From contig CM043969.1 of the NCBI GenBank assembly GCA_014529385.2, forward strand, positions 34,238,446-34,302,445: a DNA stretch of 64,000 bases, given 5' to 3'. Shown in pieces: positions 24,105-36,236 of the stretch. Position numbers and translations under genes: made by a program. The DNA comes from Adiantum capillus-veneris (Eukaryota; Streptophyta; Polypodiopsida; Polypodiales; Pteridaceae). The number at the start of each line of letters is the position of its first letter. The stretch's first letter is position 1. The notes under the pieces are model-generated. The model had not been told where the DNA came from. It saw only the letters and a program-made list of their open reading frames with translations, and ran no database searches.

Positions 24105-26594
24105 TTATTGCTCTTCACGCACAATTTCCTCTACATCATGAGGTGTCACATGCTGATCAAAAGATTGATCAAGATTATCAACCTGTTGTGATTCTTGATT
24201 CTCCACAAAAGAAGGAAGCAAACCTTCAAATACATCATGTGTCTGCATATGCGGTACATCAAAAGCAACCATAGGTTGAGCAGTAGTTTCTGCAAAAATT
24301 ACATCATGACTTTCAAAAATCTTTTTTGTAGCAGGATTGTAAAGTCTATAACCTTTACTTCCACTATTGTACCCCACAAATATACATTTGATTTCCTTAT
24401 CATCAAGCTTCCCACGTAACTGCTGAGGGATGTGAGCATAAGCAAGACAACCAAAAACACGAAGATAACTGGCTGAAGGTTTTCTCTCATACCAAGCTTC
24501 ATATGGAGTAATGGTCTTCAAGGCACAAGTAGGACACCTGTTCAAAACATGTGCTGCACAAGCAACTGCCTCCATCCATAGCTTATGAGGCAAACTCTTA
24601 GCCTTGAGCATACATCTAGCCGTCTCCATTAAAGACCTGTTCTTCCTTTCTGCAACACCATTCTGTTGTGGTGTGTATGGCATAGTGCATTGGTGTTTAA
24701 TGCCTTTCTTTCCCAAAAAATCCTTAAATGCACCTGACATGTATTCACCTCCTCGATCGGTACGAAGAGTCTGTACTTTGCAACTTGTTTCATTTTCAAC
24801 TATGGCAACATAATGTTGAAAAACTGCAAACACGTCTGACTTTGCTTTGAGTGGATACACCCAACAAAACCTGGAAAAGTCATCAATAAAGGTCACAAAA
24901 TAAAGGCTGTTTCCCAAAGATGGCGTCCTCATAGGACCACATACATCACTATGTACAAGCTGCAACTTTCGTGTCACTCTAACTGAACCATCCTGCGAAA
25001 ATGCAAATCTGTGCATCTTTCCAAGAACGCAACCTTCACATACATGTCTTGGTGGCATCTCCAATAAAGACAAATCATGCACCATATTATGACGTTGTAA
25101 AGTCATCAAACTGCCATAACTAACATGCCCGAATCTAGCATGCCACAACTCAGCATCCTGCATGGCCTGAGTCTTCGTTTCTGCAATACATACCTGAATC
25201 TGCTTTTCATAACGATTTAGCACAAATAGTCCATTTTCCAGTGTACCTGTAGTGATAAGAGAATAACCATTCTCTCGATCTCGTACAACACATTTGTCAT
25301 CCTCAAAAATGACCCAAAGACCATTTTTTGCAAGAGAGGATACAAACAACAAATTCTTCTTGATCCCTAGAACATATAAGACATCTGGCAAGCATAAATC
25401 TGAACCATCTGAAATAGTAATCAAAATCTTACCAACGCCTTTGATTGGATAAGAAGCATTATTTGCACATGTCACCTTCTTTCCTGCTGGAACTGCATCC
25501 AATGAACAAAACAAATCCTTCCTTGAAGTAATATGCCTGGATGCACCACTATCAAAGTACCAAATCATTTGTGTCTTGTCAACACTGTAAGCAGAAAAAT
25601 CTGAACATACTACAAAAGCATAAGAATCCTGCACAAAGTTTGCAGACTCTTCTTTAGCTGTAGAAGAATCACTAGAAGCTGAAACAACCAAAATTGACTC
25701 TTTCTTCTTTTCTTTAGCAATTCGCTTTTTACACTCACTAATGTAGTGACCAGGTTTCTTGCAGTAGTGACATTTACCTTTCTTCTTGGACTTGTCGGAA
25801 TCACCTTTAGACTTCTCTGAAGATTGTCCTGCACTAGACATGGAGTGATGAGCACTCTCTTTACCCTTGTTTTTGTTTTGTACAACAAGAGCATGATCCA
25901 TAACATCCACCTGTAAATACTTGTTCTTACGTGATTGATCCTCCTGCAATAGCAAAGCCACTAACTCTTCAAAATGAAGAGGCTCAGGATTAGCTCGCAA
26001 AGACAGAGTCAAAGAAGTCTGAAAAGTCAAATAAGATGGTGGTAGTGAATTGAGTGTTTTGGAACCCAAGTCCTTCTCTGGAATCACTTCATCAATGCTA
26101 AGCAATTGCTCTTTAAGATCCCTGATTTTTGTAAGATGCTCGACAATATCGTCACCTTCGTCCATCTGTATTTTGTCAAGTTGTTTCTTCAAAAACTCTA
26201 TTCTGGCAGCGTTTCTTCCTCCAAACATAGCTTGCAGAGTGTTCCAAGCATCCTCAGAAGTTCTGCAAGATCTGATATGTGGTGTGATTGTCCTCTTTAT
26301 GGTTAAGGCAATCACAGCCATAGCCTGTGCATCTTTAGTATCCCATCTCTTTTGCTCTGGAGTGACTTGTGAGGGTCCTGCACCAACAGCTGCACCACGA
26401 CCAGGCGTGGCAGGTGCAATGCTACCTGGACGAACTTCATCTCCAGATACATAATCCCACAATCCGTTACCAACCAAAACATTTTTGTCCATAAAAGACC
26501 AAAGAGAATAGTTGGTACCATCCAATTTGTCTTCGGATGTAAACGCACCAAAAATCTCTTTCTCCATAGATTGAGTCATACTGTGGATGCACAC
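24105..26594 (-). pseudogene. Copia gag, protease and integrase
   Basis: An 829-residue open frame. From about residue 9 there is the Copia gag start (FGAFTSEDKLDGTNYSLWSF), then the UBN2-type gag body (IEFLKKQLDKIQMDEGDDIV), the zinc knuckle CHYCKKPGHYISEC near residue 276, the protease WYFDSGASRHITS near residue 345, the GAG-pre-integrase LWHARFGH with C-x2-C (CEGC), and the integrase core with HSDVCGP, TDRGGEY and QQNGVAERKNR (D, D, E). The more upstream Met at residue 10 (MEKEIF) is the likelier start. The frame ends at a single TAA (24107-24105) that is in frame with the RT part, so one point change separates the two halves of the polyprotein. Confidence 0.93.
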
Positions 26595-26975
26595 AAGAGA
26601 GAAAAAGAACCTCCAAGAGATTCACAAATCTCCTCTCCAATCCAAGAAAAACTCTACACAAAATCTCAGCACAAATCTAAGACAAGCTGCTTCCCAAAAG
26701 AACTGTTTACATGAAGAAAATCTGTCAAAAAGCACACCCTCTTGATCTAAACGCCTCCGAAAAGTAACTTCTGCTACGCTGCTCAGAACAAAATTCTGAG
26801 GGCTCGAACGGCTTCGAAAGGGGGGTAAAATCCCAGGTCACCGATCAGTCACCTGGTCAGAATACTCTCGGAACGTCGAGGATGCTCCCACGAGCAAATT
26901 TTCCGAAAACTGCCTGAAAACTGCGATTGCGCGCGCGGACGTGAAAACGCAAGTAGAGGCTCTGGAAATAACCTT

Positions 26976-26987
26976 GCTTTGATACCA
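26976..26987 (-). other. Primer-binding site of the Copia element
   Basis: The minus strand reads TGGTATCAAAGC two bases after the 5' LTR end, one mismatch from the usual initiator tRNA-Met complement TGGTATCAGAGC. Confidence 0.85.
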
Positions 26988-26989
26988 AT

Positions 26990-27265
26990 TGTTGAAGATG
27001 ATGAAACAAGAAACAGAAGGAAGACGGCAACTCAGAGTAGGAAGAAGATGGAGAAGGAGAAGACACAGAGCTTGCGTACGAGATCTCTGTAGTCTCTCTC
27101 TCTGTATTAGAATAATAGTGTATACAAACTTAGAGCTACAAAGCTTATATGAAACCCTAAGAGATAAGGTGTCCTTTCACACCGGATGTCCACGGGGAAA
27201 AACCCAGTGGGAGAAAGTGCCCCTGGTGAAGCGCGTATACACACTAACACTACTACATGTCTACA
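26990..27265 (-). repeat. 5' LTR of the Copia element
   Basis: 276 bp with the same ends as 22115-22391. It differs from the partner by about five substitutions and one single-base indel. Confidence 0.92.
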
Positions 27266-29370
27266 GAGAGGAAAGGACTTGGCATGGTCTATGCAGTTAA
27301 GAATTTCAAGCATTACTTATTAGCAAATAATATTGTCTTCTTTGTGGACCACCAATTTCTACTTTATTTAGTCAAAGAATCATGTAAAACTGGTAGGATT
27401 GTAAGATGGTTCATCATCTTGCTAGAGTTTTATTTTATAGTGGTTGTTAAAACAGACACCACACACCATGGCGTAGATCACTTATCAAGAATCACCGTAG
27501 GATAACCTCCCAACGGGGTTGATGATGATTTTCTAGATGCTTATTTATTCCCAATTGAGATGATTCATAGATGGTTAGAGGTTCTAGTTACTCTGATGAC
27601 TATGGTCTAGTAGATTCACAAATATCGCTTTCTCTAGCACCACATTTAATCAAGCAATTGGTTATGTATTAGTTGTTGGCACGAAGATTGTATCAAAAAA
27701 ACAAGGATGGGATTCTACTTTTGTGCATAAGCCTAGAAGGGCAAGCTAACTACCTAAATAAGACTCATACAACAGTGGTGGAATTCATTTTACAAAGGGC
27801 CAAACATTGAGATGTCTTGTACATGGTTAGGATTTCACTGGCCAGACATGAAACAAAATGCTCATGCCTATGTAGAAAAAAACTCAGAGCAACAATATCA
27901 CATGCTATCTTATTCCAAATCTTGATTGCACCTAATGGAGAAAATCCTTGGTGGAGTACGCAGTGAATAGAAAATTCCTTGAAGACATGAGCAAACAAAG
28001 ACAAAGAGCGATTGAAATGGAGGCATCAATTACACCATGATTAGCCAATAACTTTACAGAAGAGGAAAAGACCACAACTTAGATTGTATGCAAAAATGAA
28101 GATTATATTCCTATCTTGGAGCAAGCACATGCGGGTCTAGCAAGGGTACATTTCTCTCATGAGATACGTACAGAGCAATATTTATGGTTGACATATGGTG
28201 AGTAACTCTATTTTTAGATGGTTGCTAACTTTGTTTGCAGATGCAAAAGAATTTGTTAGAGTATGTGACTCCTATCAGAGAGCTAAACTTTCAACTAGAA
28301 TGGATAGCATGCCATTGTGATCAATGATGGAAGCAAGAGAATTTTCTAAATTGGGTAAAGACTTTGTTGGTCCTATACAACCACCTTCTTACAAACTCAA
28401 GCACAATATATTATTGTAGCCATTGATTATCTGATCAAGTGGATGGAGGCTAGAGCCACTAGGAACAATGATACACAAACCACAACTTCATTCTTGTACA
28501 AATGTAGATCTACACAATATGGACTTCCTATTGAGCTTTTGAGTGATAGAGGGATACATTTCCTCACCGAGGCGATATAAAATTTTCTTAACGAGTTTAT
28601 GGTCATCCATCACAAATCTATGCCATATCATCCTCAAGAAAATGGCCAAACAAAGCATACAAATAAGATCCTTAGATCTATGCTTACCAGAATTGAAAGC
28701 TCGGGAAGGATGGACTAGGATATGAATCTTCATTTAGCTCTATGGGATTATAGGGTTTCATATAAAATAGCTCTAAATGACACTCCATTTAATTTAGTCT
28801 ATGGACTTGATGCTATATTGCAAATGGAGTTTTTACTACCAACCCTCAGAGTTTTTAGTGGAGGGGTCATTAACAATCAAAACGACTAGAAAAAGTATGA
28901 CCAATAAGATGAGAAAAAACTACCAACTATTGTATATATCTATGCTTAGAACAAGAAATAGAAACAATTCTTTGACTCACATCTGCAATAAAAATCTTCA
29001 AGCAAGGAGATCTTGTCTTGGTCTATTCCTTGAAGCAACACATCCCTATGTTTAAGAAAAAGGGGCATGGTCCTTTTGTAATCAAAAGTGTTTCACTAAG
29101 AGAGCAGTTAAAGTGGAAATCTTCGATGAAAAAATAATAGCAATTGGATTAGTGGATGTTGATTGTGAAAATACAATGTGCCAATGACTAATGATATCTT
29201 AGAAAGGATGCATGCAATGAAAGAACGCAAATCAAACGACAACAGTTCATTGAAGAAGCTCACATTTGAGTTTTAGAGAGGACAACAACAATGCGACTAG
29301 ACCCTGAAGTACTACCAATCAATATGATTCAATTTTAGAATCTACATTTTACTCAAGCTTTCACTCAAGG
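27266..29370 (+). pseudogene. Decayed Ty3/gypsy element, second half of RNase H and integrase
   Basis: This continues the element cut at 22114. RNase H resumes as RKGLGMVYAVKNFKHYLLAN and runs through NIVFFVDHQFLLYLV to VDHLSRI. After a decayed stretch the integrase core appears: FVGPIQPPSYK near 28360, then IVAIDYLIKWMEARATRNND, YGLPIELLSDRGIHFLTEA (second catalytic Asp) and MPYHPQENGQTKHTNKILRS (catalytic Glu) to about 28690, then WDYRVSYKIALNDTPFNLVY. Several stops and frameshifts are present. It ends near AAGGGGGAA at about 29368, a candidate polypurine tract, immediately before the MITE at 29377. Confidence 0.85.
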
Positions 29371-29376
29371 GGGAAC

Positions 29377-29653
29377 GGGGGGGGGGGGGGGGGGGGGGTC
29401 ACTTAATAATTTTGTGAGTATCACATGAGTGCAGTAGAACGGGTTATTAAATTTCATTTTTTCTACATTTTTACACACATATTTATAGATTGAATAGGGA
29501 AAGGGTGTATTTAGAATATAAAAATTCACAAATAAGAAGTTTTAGAAATAGTCCTTAAATGCACGTCATATACACAATTTATACACAGTGACCCCCCCCC
29601 CCCCCCCCCCCCCTCCCCCCCCTCCCCCCCCCCCCCCTCCCCCCCTCCCCCCC
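29377..29653. mobile_element. MITE of the CAGGGG-end family with expanded G and C termini, copy 4
   Basis: The left end is a run of 22 G (29377-29398) followed by TCACTTAATAATTTTGTGAG and TATCACATGAGTGCAGTAGA. The right end is ATGCACGTCATATACACAAT, then CACAGTGACC and a C-rich tract of about 60 bases with scattered T. The ends are inverted complements (GGGGTCACTTA and GGGGTCACTGTG), and the interior motifs match copy 5 at 53857. No ORF is supported; the Gly-rich frame on the minus strand is the C tract. Confidence 0.7.
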
Positions 29654-32221
29654 GCGGAGAGGCTTTATCAAAAGATGAAGTAGAGATGAACAATGAATGG
29701 ATGGATGGATTGGAAATGATGATAACAATGACTCGTAAAGATGGATTCAAAGTCAAAGCATTAGAAATTAAAGGTGCTAGAATAAATGCAATAAGCTATT
29801 CAAAGTACTAAAAGGCAACTACCCAATTACAAGAATTTCCATTGTCCGAGCGAAACAAAGTGAGAAAAATAGAATTTCAAGCAAAGATGACCAAAACTCT
29901 GATATTATAATATTATAAAAGAAATAAGGACAATCATGCAAAGTATGGTTAAAACATCTAGAGAGATGAGAGACTGTGTTATTGCTACAAAAAATGTTAA
30001 CAAGTAGTTCCATCACAAAATTGCTATTGACCACAAGATTCCTACAAACCACACAAAAGATGAAAGATGGACTACTTTTAGAAGCTATCTATTCTTGATT
30101 TATACAAATAAGTTACAAATACCAATAGACAACCCTGTCTTGGTAGTATTACACGATTTTATTAAAAGAACACGTGTAGAAAACATAAGTCTGAGCTAAA
30201 TTTTTTACTTTAAATGAAGCATCCGTGTGCCTCATATATCACCCAAGTAAGAGATGTTTGACTTAAAAATGATATAATCTCCTCCTAAAATATTTATATT
30301 AAAAACACAAAGCAATTCATTGATAATTCCTATACATGAAAATATGAGAGACATAAAATTTAATCATTTTGACTATATCATTGTATTCAAAATGTCCCAA
30401 AATCTTAGAAGTAAATATCCATGTGTCTCATTATGAGTTTAGAGACAGAGCTTTGACCTCAAAATGAAATAAAAACCTTCACAAGGTTTTGAGCCATTCT
30501 AAATTCTCACAGTTGTTGGAATTTGACAACTTTTACCACACCCTTGCATCTGAAATGCCTAAAAACCCTAGAAAAGATTGTCTCTATGTCTCATTCTTAC
30601 ACTCGGAGACAAGGTTTTGGACCAATCAAGTCTCAAACCTACTGGCAATGGTTCCGCACTAACGGAGGACCCTTTTGAAAGTTTCCAGATGGAATCTCAC
30701 AATTTCAACAACACGTTTGTGTCTACATTGGCCTAAAACCCTAGAAATGACCTTCTCTAGGAGAGTAAGGGTTGAGTTCTTCTAAACTTCACGGTAGACC
30801 ATATGTCATCGATCTACTGCCAATATTACATCTCATGCAGTCTTGACAAAGACAAAAACATTAATGTATCCAATGTAGATAAAGTGATGCTACTCCTATC
30901 ATCATCCTTTATGTGGTTTTTCTTTGAAAATCCTCTATCACAACAAGTTGTAATCACCAACAAAACTGATTCTATGGTTTTAGGCCATTGTGGATGTAGC
31001 CATGTAATTGAAATTGTGAAATTCCATCTAGAAACTGCTCAAAAGGGTCTTGCATCAGTGCGGGACCCTCTTGGGCAATTTCAAGACCTTTTCTGGTCCA
31101 AAAATCTCATCTCTGACTGTTAGAATGAGAGATCTAGATATTTGTTTTTAGGTTTTTGGGTGTTTCCGACACAAGAGTGTGGCCAAAATTGTCAGATGCT
31201 AACAATTGTAAAAAATTAGATTATTCTAATGATTTTTGAAGCTTTTTTCTTCATAATAAAATATATAATATTTATTTTTAAAATTTTTTGGACATCGCAA
31301 TGTCATGGTATTTTCTAGTATCTATGGGCATTTCAAACATAGTGATAGATCAAAATTATCATTATTTATTTCTATCAAACACTATTGTAATAATAAAAAC
31401 TCTATGATTTTATACAAAATATCTTGCAAGGTTTTAGATCACATCCATCCTTCTTTCATTAAGTGTGAGAACAAAGTGTATCCACAAAATATAAAAGTGA
31501 GGTCAAAATGGTAATTTTCTATTGTTATTTTATATTTCACTTAAAATGAAAGTAAAATAATTTTAAAATATACTTTATTGCAAATTGAATTCTACATTGT
31601 AGTCTTTTCTGCCTCTAGAGAGATGGCTTATAATAAGGCATTGTGCAAGGGAATCTCTTCAATGTCAGCATAGATATTAGTTAGTACAAGCTAGTCCCTA
31701 CTCTCTGCAAAGCAAGCTTGATGATTGAGTTTCATGTCATGATCTCGCAACATCTCTTCAATGGCAATATGAGCATTAATTAAAATTGTGGTGTATACAC
31801 CATCTTCATTTTGTAAACAAGTGGGTAACTCATGTTTCTTAATCAATCTTTTCCTTGATTAGATGCATGGCTTGCTTAGTATTTTATTTGCTCAAAAGTA
31901 TTTGCTTAAAACTCCTACCCAACATTTGAGTATTGCAAAGCTAAAGCGAAGGCATGCCATAAAGAGTTTACTCCAACATTGGGAATGATCAGTTTGAATA
32001 TCTTTGTGCACAAATTTCTCTACCCACACAGGGTTTTTCTACATTTTTGACAAGCATATGAATCATAAGACATGTTACAAGGAGTTCCATGGAAGTGGAC
32101 ATACAATGCTATCCAAGATTAGTTTGCAAAAGTATTGGAATTGACACTCAAAGGTGGGAAATTAAAGGTACCATTTGCTTATAGTAGCCAACAGTGAAAA
32201 GCGTACCTAAGTGCTCTAAAG
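29654..32221. other. AT-rich decayed sequence, nothing firmly recognised
   Basis: Around 30420-31130 there are AT-rich LTR-like phrases (CCTAAAACCCTAGAAA twice, near 30570 and 30730). On the minus strand at about 31620-31800 a short frame reads INAHIAIEEMLRDHDMKLNH with one later stop, which looks coding but is not recognised. There is no pair of terminal repeats. Confidence 0.35.
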
Positions 32222-33727
32222 TTGGCAAAACAAATTCAAAGCACAACACCTATATTAGCTGCTCAGCACAAGCTTATCCTCATAACTCGGGCATGCAAGG
32301 AATTAGGAAATATTGGGTATAAAAGGCTCAACTGCAAGAAAATCCTCGATAGATTTCGGTGCCCAAGAAACACTCACCCATGTAGCAAAAATCACCACAA
32401 ACAACTCCACAACCCCGAAAAAGCAATAAAGGGACGTCACCAAAGACCAAATGAGTGTGGGCTCCAAAGAAAAATCATGAAGCAAAGCCATGGACAAGTT
32501 GGTCTACAAGTGGATACCAAAGAAGGAAAGGGACGTCATCCGCAAAAATATAGCCAAGTATAGTGTTATTGTGTTTTTAGGTAATTTTTGATTTCTTTTC
32601 TATTTTTTAGATGGGATAATTTTCTTTCAATTTTTCTAATCAAAAGGTTAAAAATAAAAAATAGATAGTAAATAGGCTCAGATGGAAGAATGAAAGGTAT
32701 CTTGATGATCAGGAAGGAATAGACAAGCATGTCAAATCTTGTCCAATTCTAACAATAGTGAAGGGAGGCCTAATTTAGGCCCACAAAACCTGATTTGGTG
32801 AAATCTTCAAAAACAAGACAATTGAAGTCCAAGTGGCAGCGTGGAGATATTGGCCCTCTTTCTTATGTAATCTGTTGTTGTTGAGAGATTAAGATAGCTC
32901 AAAATCAACGAAAGTTAAAGCTTAGAAAGCTACACAAAGGTCACCACCAAAATCTTCTCCAAAGAGACAAATTCTTCTAGAAAGTACAATGGATCTTCTA
33001 AGGTCAAAGGTTACTCAAATGAAGGCAGATAATGCACAACAATTGCAAGCAAAACGTGCAGTTGAGCCAACATCAATTGAAACAGGCGGTCAAAGCAAAG
33101 AAGATGTAGAAAAAGTTAAACCCAAGGACAACACCACAAAAAAATCAACCAGTATAGAAAGAAATCCTAAGAAAATCAAGTGCAACATTACTGGTGAACA
33201 TGAAGAAAAGCTGTCAAGCAAAGTAAATCTAGATTTTTATCTAGACAAGAACCTAATGTCTTTTCGCACTTGGAAAAAATGTGACCAACCACAGCTAGAA
33301 GATGCTCTTGAATTTGTTAGCATATTTGTAAACGAATGAGAAAAATGTTGGGAAATCATTTCTACCACCATTCATATAGGTTCATAGACCCTCATAGCTC
33401 ACTTTCATGTGATAATAGCAAAAGGTGCACCAAATGTCATTATATTGGGAATGCCTCTGGCCTAAAAGGTTCTAGAGATACAGAGTTCAAACAAGATGTA
33501 GTTTTCAAAGACTACAAAGAATGAAGACCAAGAATGGTCACCCGTGGAAGATAGCACAAAGACTTCAAGCACAATTAAAATGGAGACCAATCCCAAAGCA
33601 AAGCTTATTGAAGATGATTCATCTCCAACCAACAGAACCATAGAAGAGCTAGAAAATGATCAAGCAACAACAAGTGCAGTTCAAACAGAGAAAACATTAA
33701 CCAGAAAAGCCAATACAAGAGGTCACT
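32222..33727 (+). pseudogene. Lys/Ser-rich coding-like remnant interrupted by the CACTA element
   Basis: Successive plus-strand frames (32222-32563, 32989-33339, 33336-33524, 33544-33801) are rich in Lys, Ser, Thr, Glu and Asn and read like disordered protein, for example YKWIPKKERDVIRKNIAKYS in an alternative frame near 32500 and RSKVTQMKADNAQQLQAKRA at 33001. No family is recognised. Sequence of similar composition resumes after the CACTA right end at about 60600, so this may be one old gene or retroelement split by the CACTA insertion. Confidence 0.3.
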
Positions 33728-34099
33728 TGAATTTCGGTGACACATTACCGGCGTCACTGGCGGGCGTCGGTATATGTGTGAGTATTCATGGAGGGAGCTA
33801 AGGTTTTTTTTTTAATTTCATTTTCAAATTTTTGATGCCTCTTCTGGTACGTATTCCGACGACAGTGCGAATGTGCATTTCGATGCCCCTTCCGATGGCT
33901 GTACCGATAGCTATACCATCGGTACCTGCAAAAACAAAAATCGTTGGCTTTCTATGCGCATTTCTCTTAGTTCTTGCGCCACATCTCCAGCTCTCCTTTT
34001 CACCATCTCTCACAGATTCGCAATACACGCCGTCGGAGGTGCTAATCTTGCTTGTGCATTAGCGCATAATACTAAGGTAAGATTGTTTTCATGTTTACT

Positions 34100-34757
34100 T
34101 GTAGATTTAGGGTTTAGGGTTTAACTTTGTGTTTGTATATGCGTTTTTGTAGGTTCCAGGACTTTTAAAACTTTCCTTGCTCAAATAGGATGAATGTGAG
34201 TGCTGAAACCTTTAAATGCATATTAACTTTATTTAAAGTACTTTGTATATTAAGAAAAGAAAATTTCATGCTTTAAACTTTGAATGCTTTAAAAGAAATT
34301 AGGGTTTGTTATGTGAAATTTTATTCTAAATTATGGAAAATTTTTGTTTAGGTTTATGAAAAATTCTTGTTTTGAAGAAATTTTTTATTGAATTATGTCG
34401 TTTTTCAAATTATGTAGTTGATGGATTTATGTTTTAGGTTAAGTTTATATTATAAGTTAAGTTATATTAGGTTAGGTTACGTTAAGTTAAGCTATGTTGT
34501 TATGTTAGGTTATACGTTAAGTTAGGTTAGGTTATCTTATACGTTAGGTTAGATTAAGCCAAGGTACGTTAGGTTAAGTTATATTAGGTTAGGTTAGGCT
34601 AAGCTACGTTAAGTTAGGTTAGGTTATCTTATATGTTACGTTATGTTAATTTAATATACGTTAGGTTTAGTTACATTAGGTTATGTTAGGTTAAGTTAAG
34701 TTAAGCTACGTTCAACAATACGGCAAGCTATAGATCTTACCCACAGTGCATATTAAA
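34100..34757. repeat. GTTAGGTTA / ACGTTAAGTTA array
   Basis: Two TTTAGGG units occur at about 34107-34122. From about 34437 to 34707 there is an irregular array built from GGTTAG, GTTAAG and ACGTTA. It ends in half a palindrome unit (34708-34753). Subterminal arrays are typical of CACTA elements. Confidence 0.75.
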
Positions 34758-35374
34758 AACAACACAATGGCAATCCGTTCGTCAATATGGCAAGCCATAA
34801 AGCTTACCCACAACACATATGCATTGTGGGCAATCTCTATGTCTTTTCGTATTACCAACTGCTCGCCATTGTGTTGCTTATATGTCCGCGAGCGATTTTC
34901 AAGTCCTAAAATAGCACCATGGCGAGACGTTTGGAAATACAACAAGCCATAGATATTGCTTACAATGCGTATGCATTGTGGGCAAGCTTTATGGCTTTCC
35001 GTATTGCCAAACGGCTGCCATGGTGTTGTCTATATGTTTGCGAGCGATTTTCAAGAACTAAAATTACCTCGTGCCCCTAAAACAACACAATGGTGATCCG
35101 TTTGGCAATACGGCAAGCCATAAAGCTTGCCCACAAGGAGTATGCATTGTGGGAAAGCTCTATGGATTGCCATATGGCTAACGGCTCGCCATTGTGTTGT
35201 CTATATGTCTGCGAGCGGTTTTCAGGCCATAGAATTGAATGGCAACTCTAAAAACAACACAATGGTGATCCGTTTGCCAAATTGGCAATCCATAGAGCTT
35301 GCCCACATCGCATATGCATTGTGGGAAAGCTGTATGGCTTGTCATTTTTCTAAACGCCTCATCATTGTGTTGTT
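34758..35374. repeat. Tandem array of four 121-bp near-perfect palindromes
   Basis: Units at 34758-34878, 34910-35030, 35081-35201 and 35253-35374. Each begins near AACAACACAATGG, runs through CCGTTTGGCAATACGGCAAG, CCATAAAGCTTGCCCACAA and GCATATGC at the centre, and returns through the reverse complement to CCATTGTGTTGTT. The arms are about 60 bp with scattered mismatches. Units are separated by 30-50-bp linkers containing ATATGTCTGCGAGCGATTTT. Each unit could fold as a long hairpin. No coding content. Confidence 0.85.
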
Positions 35375-36236
35375 TTTATGTTAGGTTAGGTTAGGTTTAG
35401 GTTATATGTTAGGTGAGATTATAGGTTAGGCTACAGCTATTGACGGCATAATAGTCGAGAAAATACAAATGGACTTCGAATATGACTTGTGTACTTCTAA
35501 AAATGCAAACGGACTTCGGTTAGGTTCGGTTATAGGTTAGGTAGATGTTATAAGCTAGGTTACATTAAGTTAAGTTAGGTATCGGTTTTATGTTAGGTTA
35601 GATTATAGGTTAGGCATAATGATTATAGGTTAGGTTAGAGCTAGCATCAAATTCATAGTAGAAAAAACACATCGGGCTTCGAAGATGACTCGTGTACTTC
35701 TAAAAACGCAAACGGACTTCGGTTAGGTTATGTTATAGGTTAGGTAGATGTTATAAGATAGGTTACATTAAGTTAGGTTAGGTATAGGTTTTACATTAGG
35801 TTAGATTATAGGTTAGGCATAACGATTATAGGTTAGGTTAGAGCTAGCGTCAAATTAATAGTAGTAAAAATGCTATCGGACTTTGAAGATGACTCGTGTA
35901 CTTATAAAAACGCAAACGGACCTCTATTAGGTTAGGTTATAAGCTAGGTAGATGTTATAAGTTAGATTACGTTAAGTTAAGTTAGGTATAGGTTTTACGT
36001 TAGGTTGGATTATAGGTTAGGCATAACGATTATAGGTTAGGTTAGAGCTATCGTCAAATTAATAGTAGAAAAAACGCAATCGGACTTTAAAGATGACTCG
36101 TGTACTTCTAAAAACGCAAACGAACTTTGGTTAGGTTGGGTTATAGGTTAGGTTTAGGTTATAAGGTAGGTTAGGGTTATGTTATAGGTTAGGTTAGAGC
36201 TAGCGTCAAATTAATAGTAGAAAAAAATGCAATCGA
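35375..36236. repeat. Tandem array, period about 204 bp, with TTAGGTTA motifs
   Basis: CGGACTTCGGTTAGGTT starts units at 35510, 35713, 35917 (variant) and 36121 (variant, truncated). Each unit holds ATAGGTTAGGTAGATGTTAT, GATTATAGGTTAGGC, AGAGCTAGC, CAAATTAATAGTAG and GATGACTCGTGTACTTCTAA. It lies inside the CACTA element upstream of the transposase gene. Confidence 0.85.

Larger units (their letters stand above)
22115..27265 (-). mobile_element. Nearly complete Copia (Ty1/copia) retrotransposon
   Basis: A 5151-bp element on the minus strand with LTRs at 22115-22391 and 26990-27265, an exact 5-bp target duplication GAGAG (22110-22114 and 27266-27270), an initiator-tRNA-Met-like primer site at 26976-26987 and a polypurine tract at 22392-22403. 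The LTRs differ by about five substitutions and one indel over 277 bp (about 1.8 percent), so insertion was fairly recent. Domains are in Copia order: gag with zinc knuckle, protease, integrase, RT, RNase H. One in-frame stop between integrase and RT and one frameshift in RNase H make this copy defective, though almost all of it is intact. It sits inside the RNase H of an older gypsy. Confidence 0.95.

Noticed and set aside
29526-29756. Gly-rich minus-strand ORF
   Set aside because: It reads through the C-rich end of the MITE. The Gly runs are homopolymer sequence, not a protein.
33724-33760. CACTTGAATTTCGG at 33724 as the CACTA left end
   Set aside because: It matches the right terminus at fewer of the first 14 positions than CACTGGCGGGCGTC at 33755. 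Neither is proven.
34437-36236. Interstitial telomere
   Set aside because: Only two true TTTAGGG units are present. The rest is GGTTAG/GTTAAG in an array with 184- and 204-bp higher-order units, so a transposon subterminal array is a better explanation.
34758-36236. CRISPR-like array
   Set aside because: The repeat units are long palindromes with linkers of unequal length and high mutual similarity, and the context is a eukaryotic transposon.
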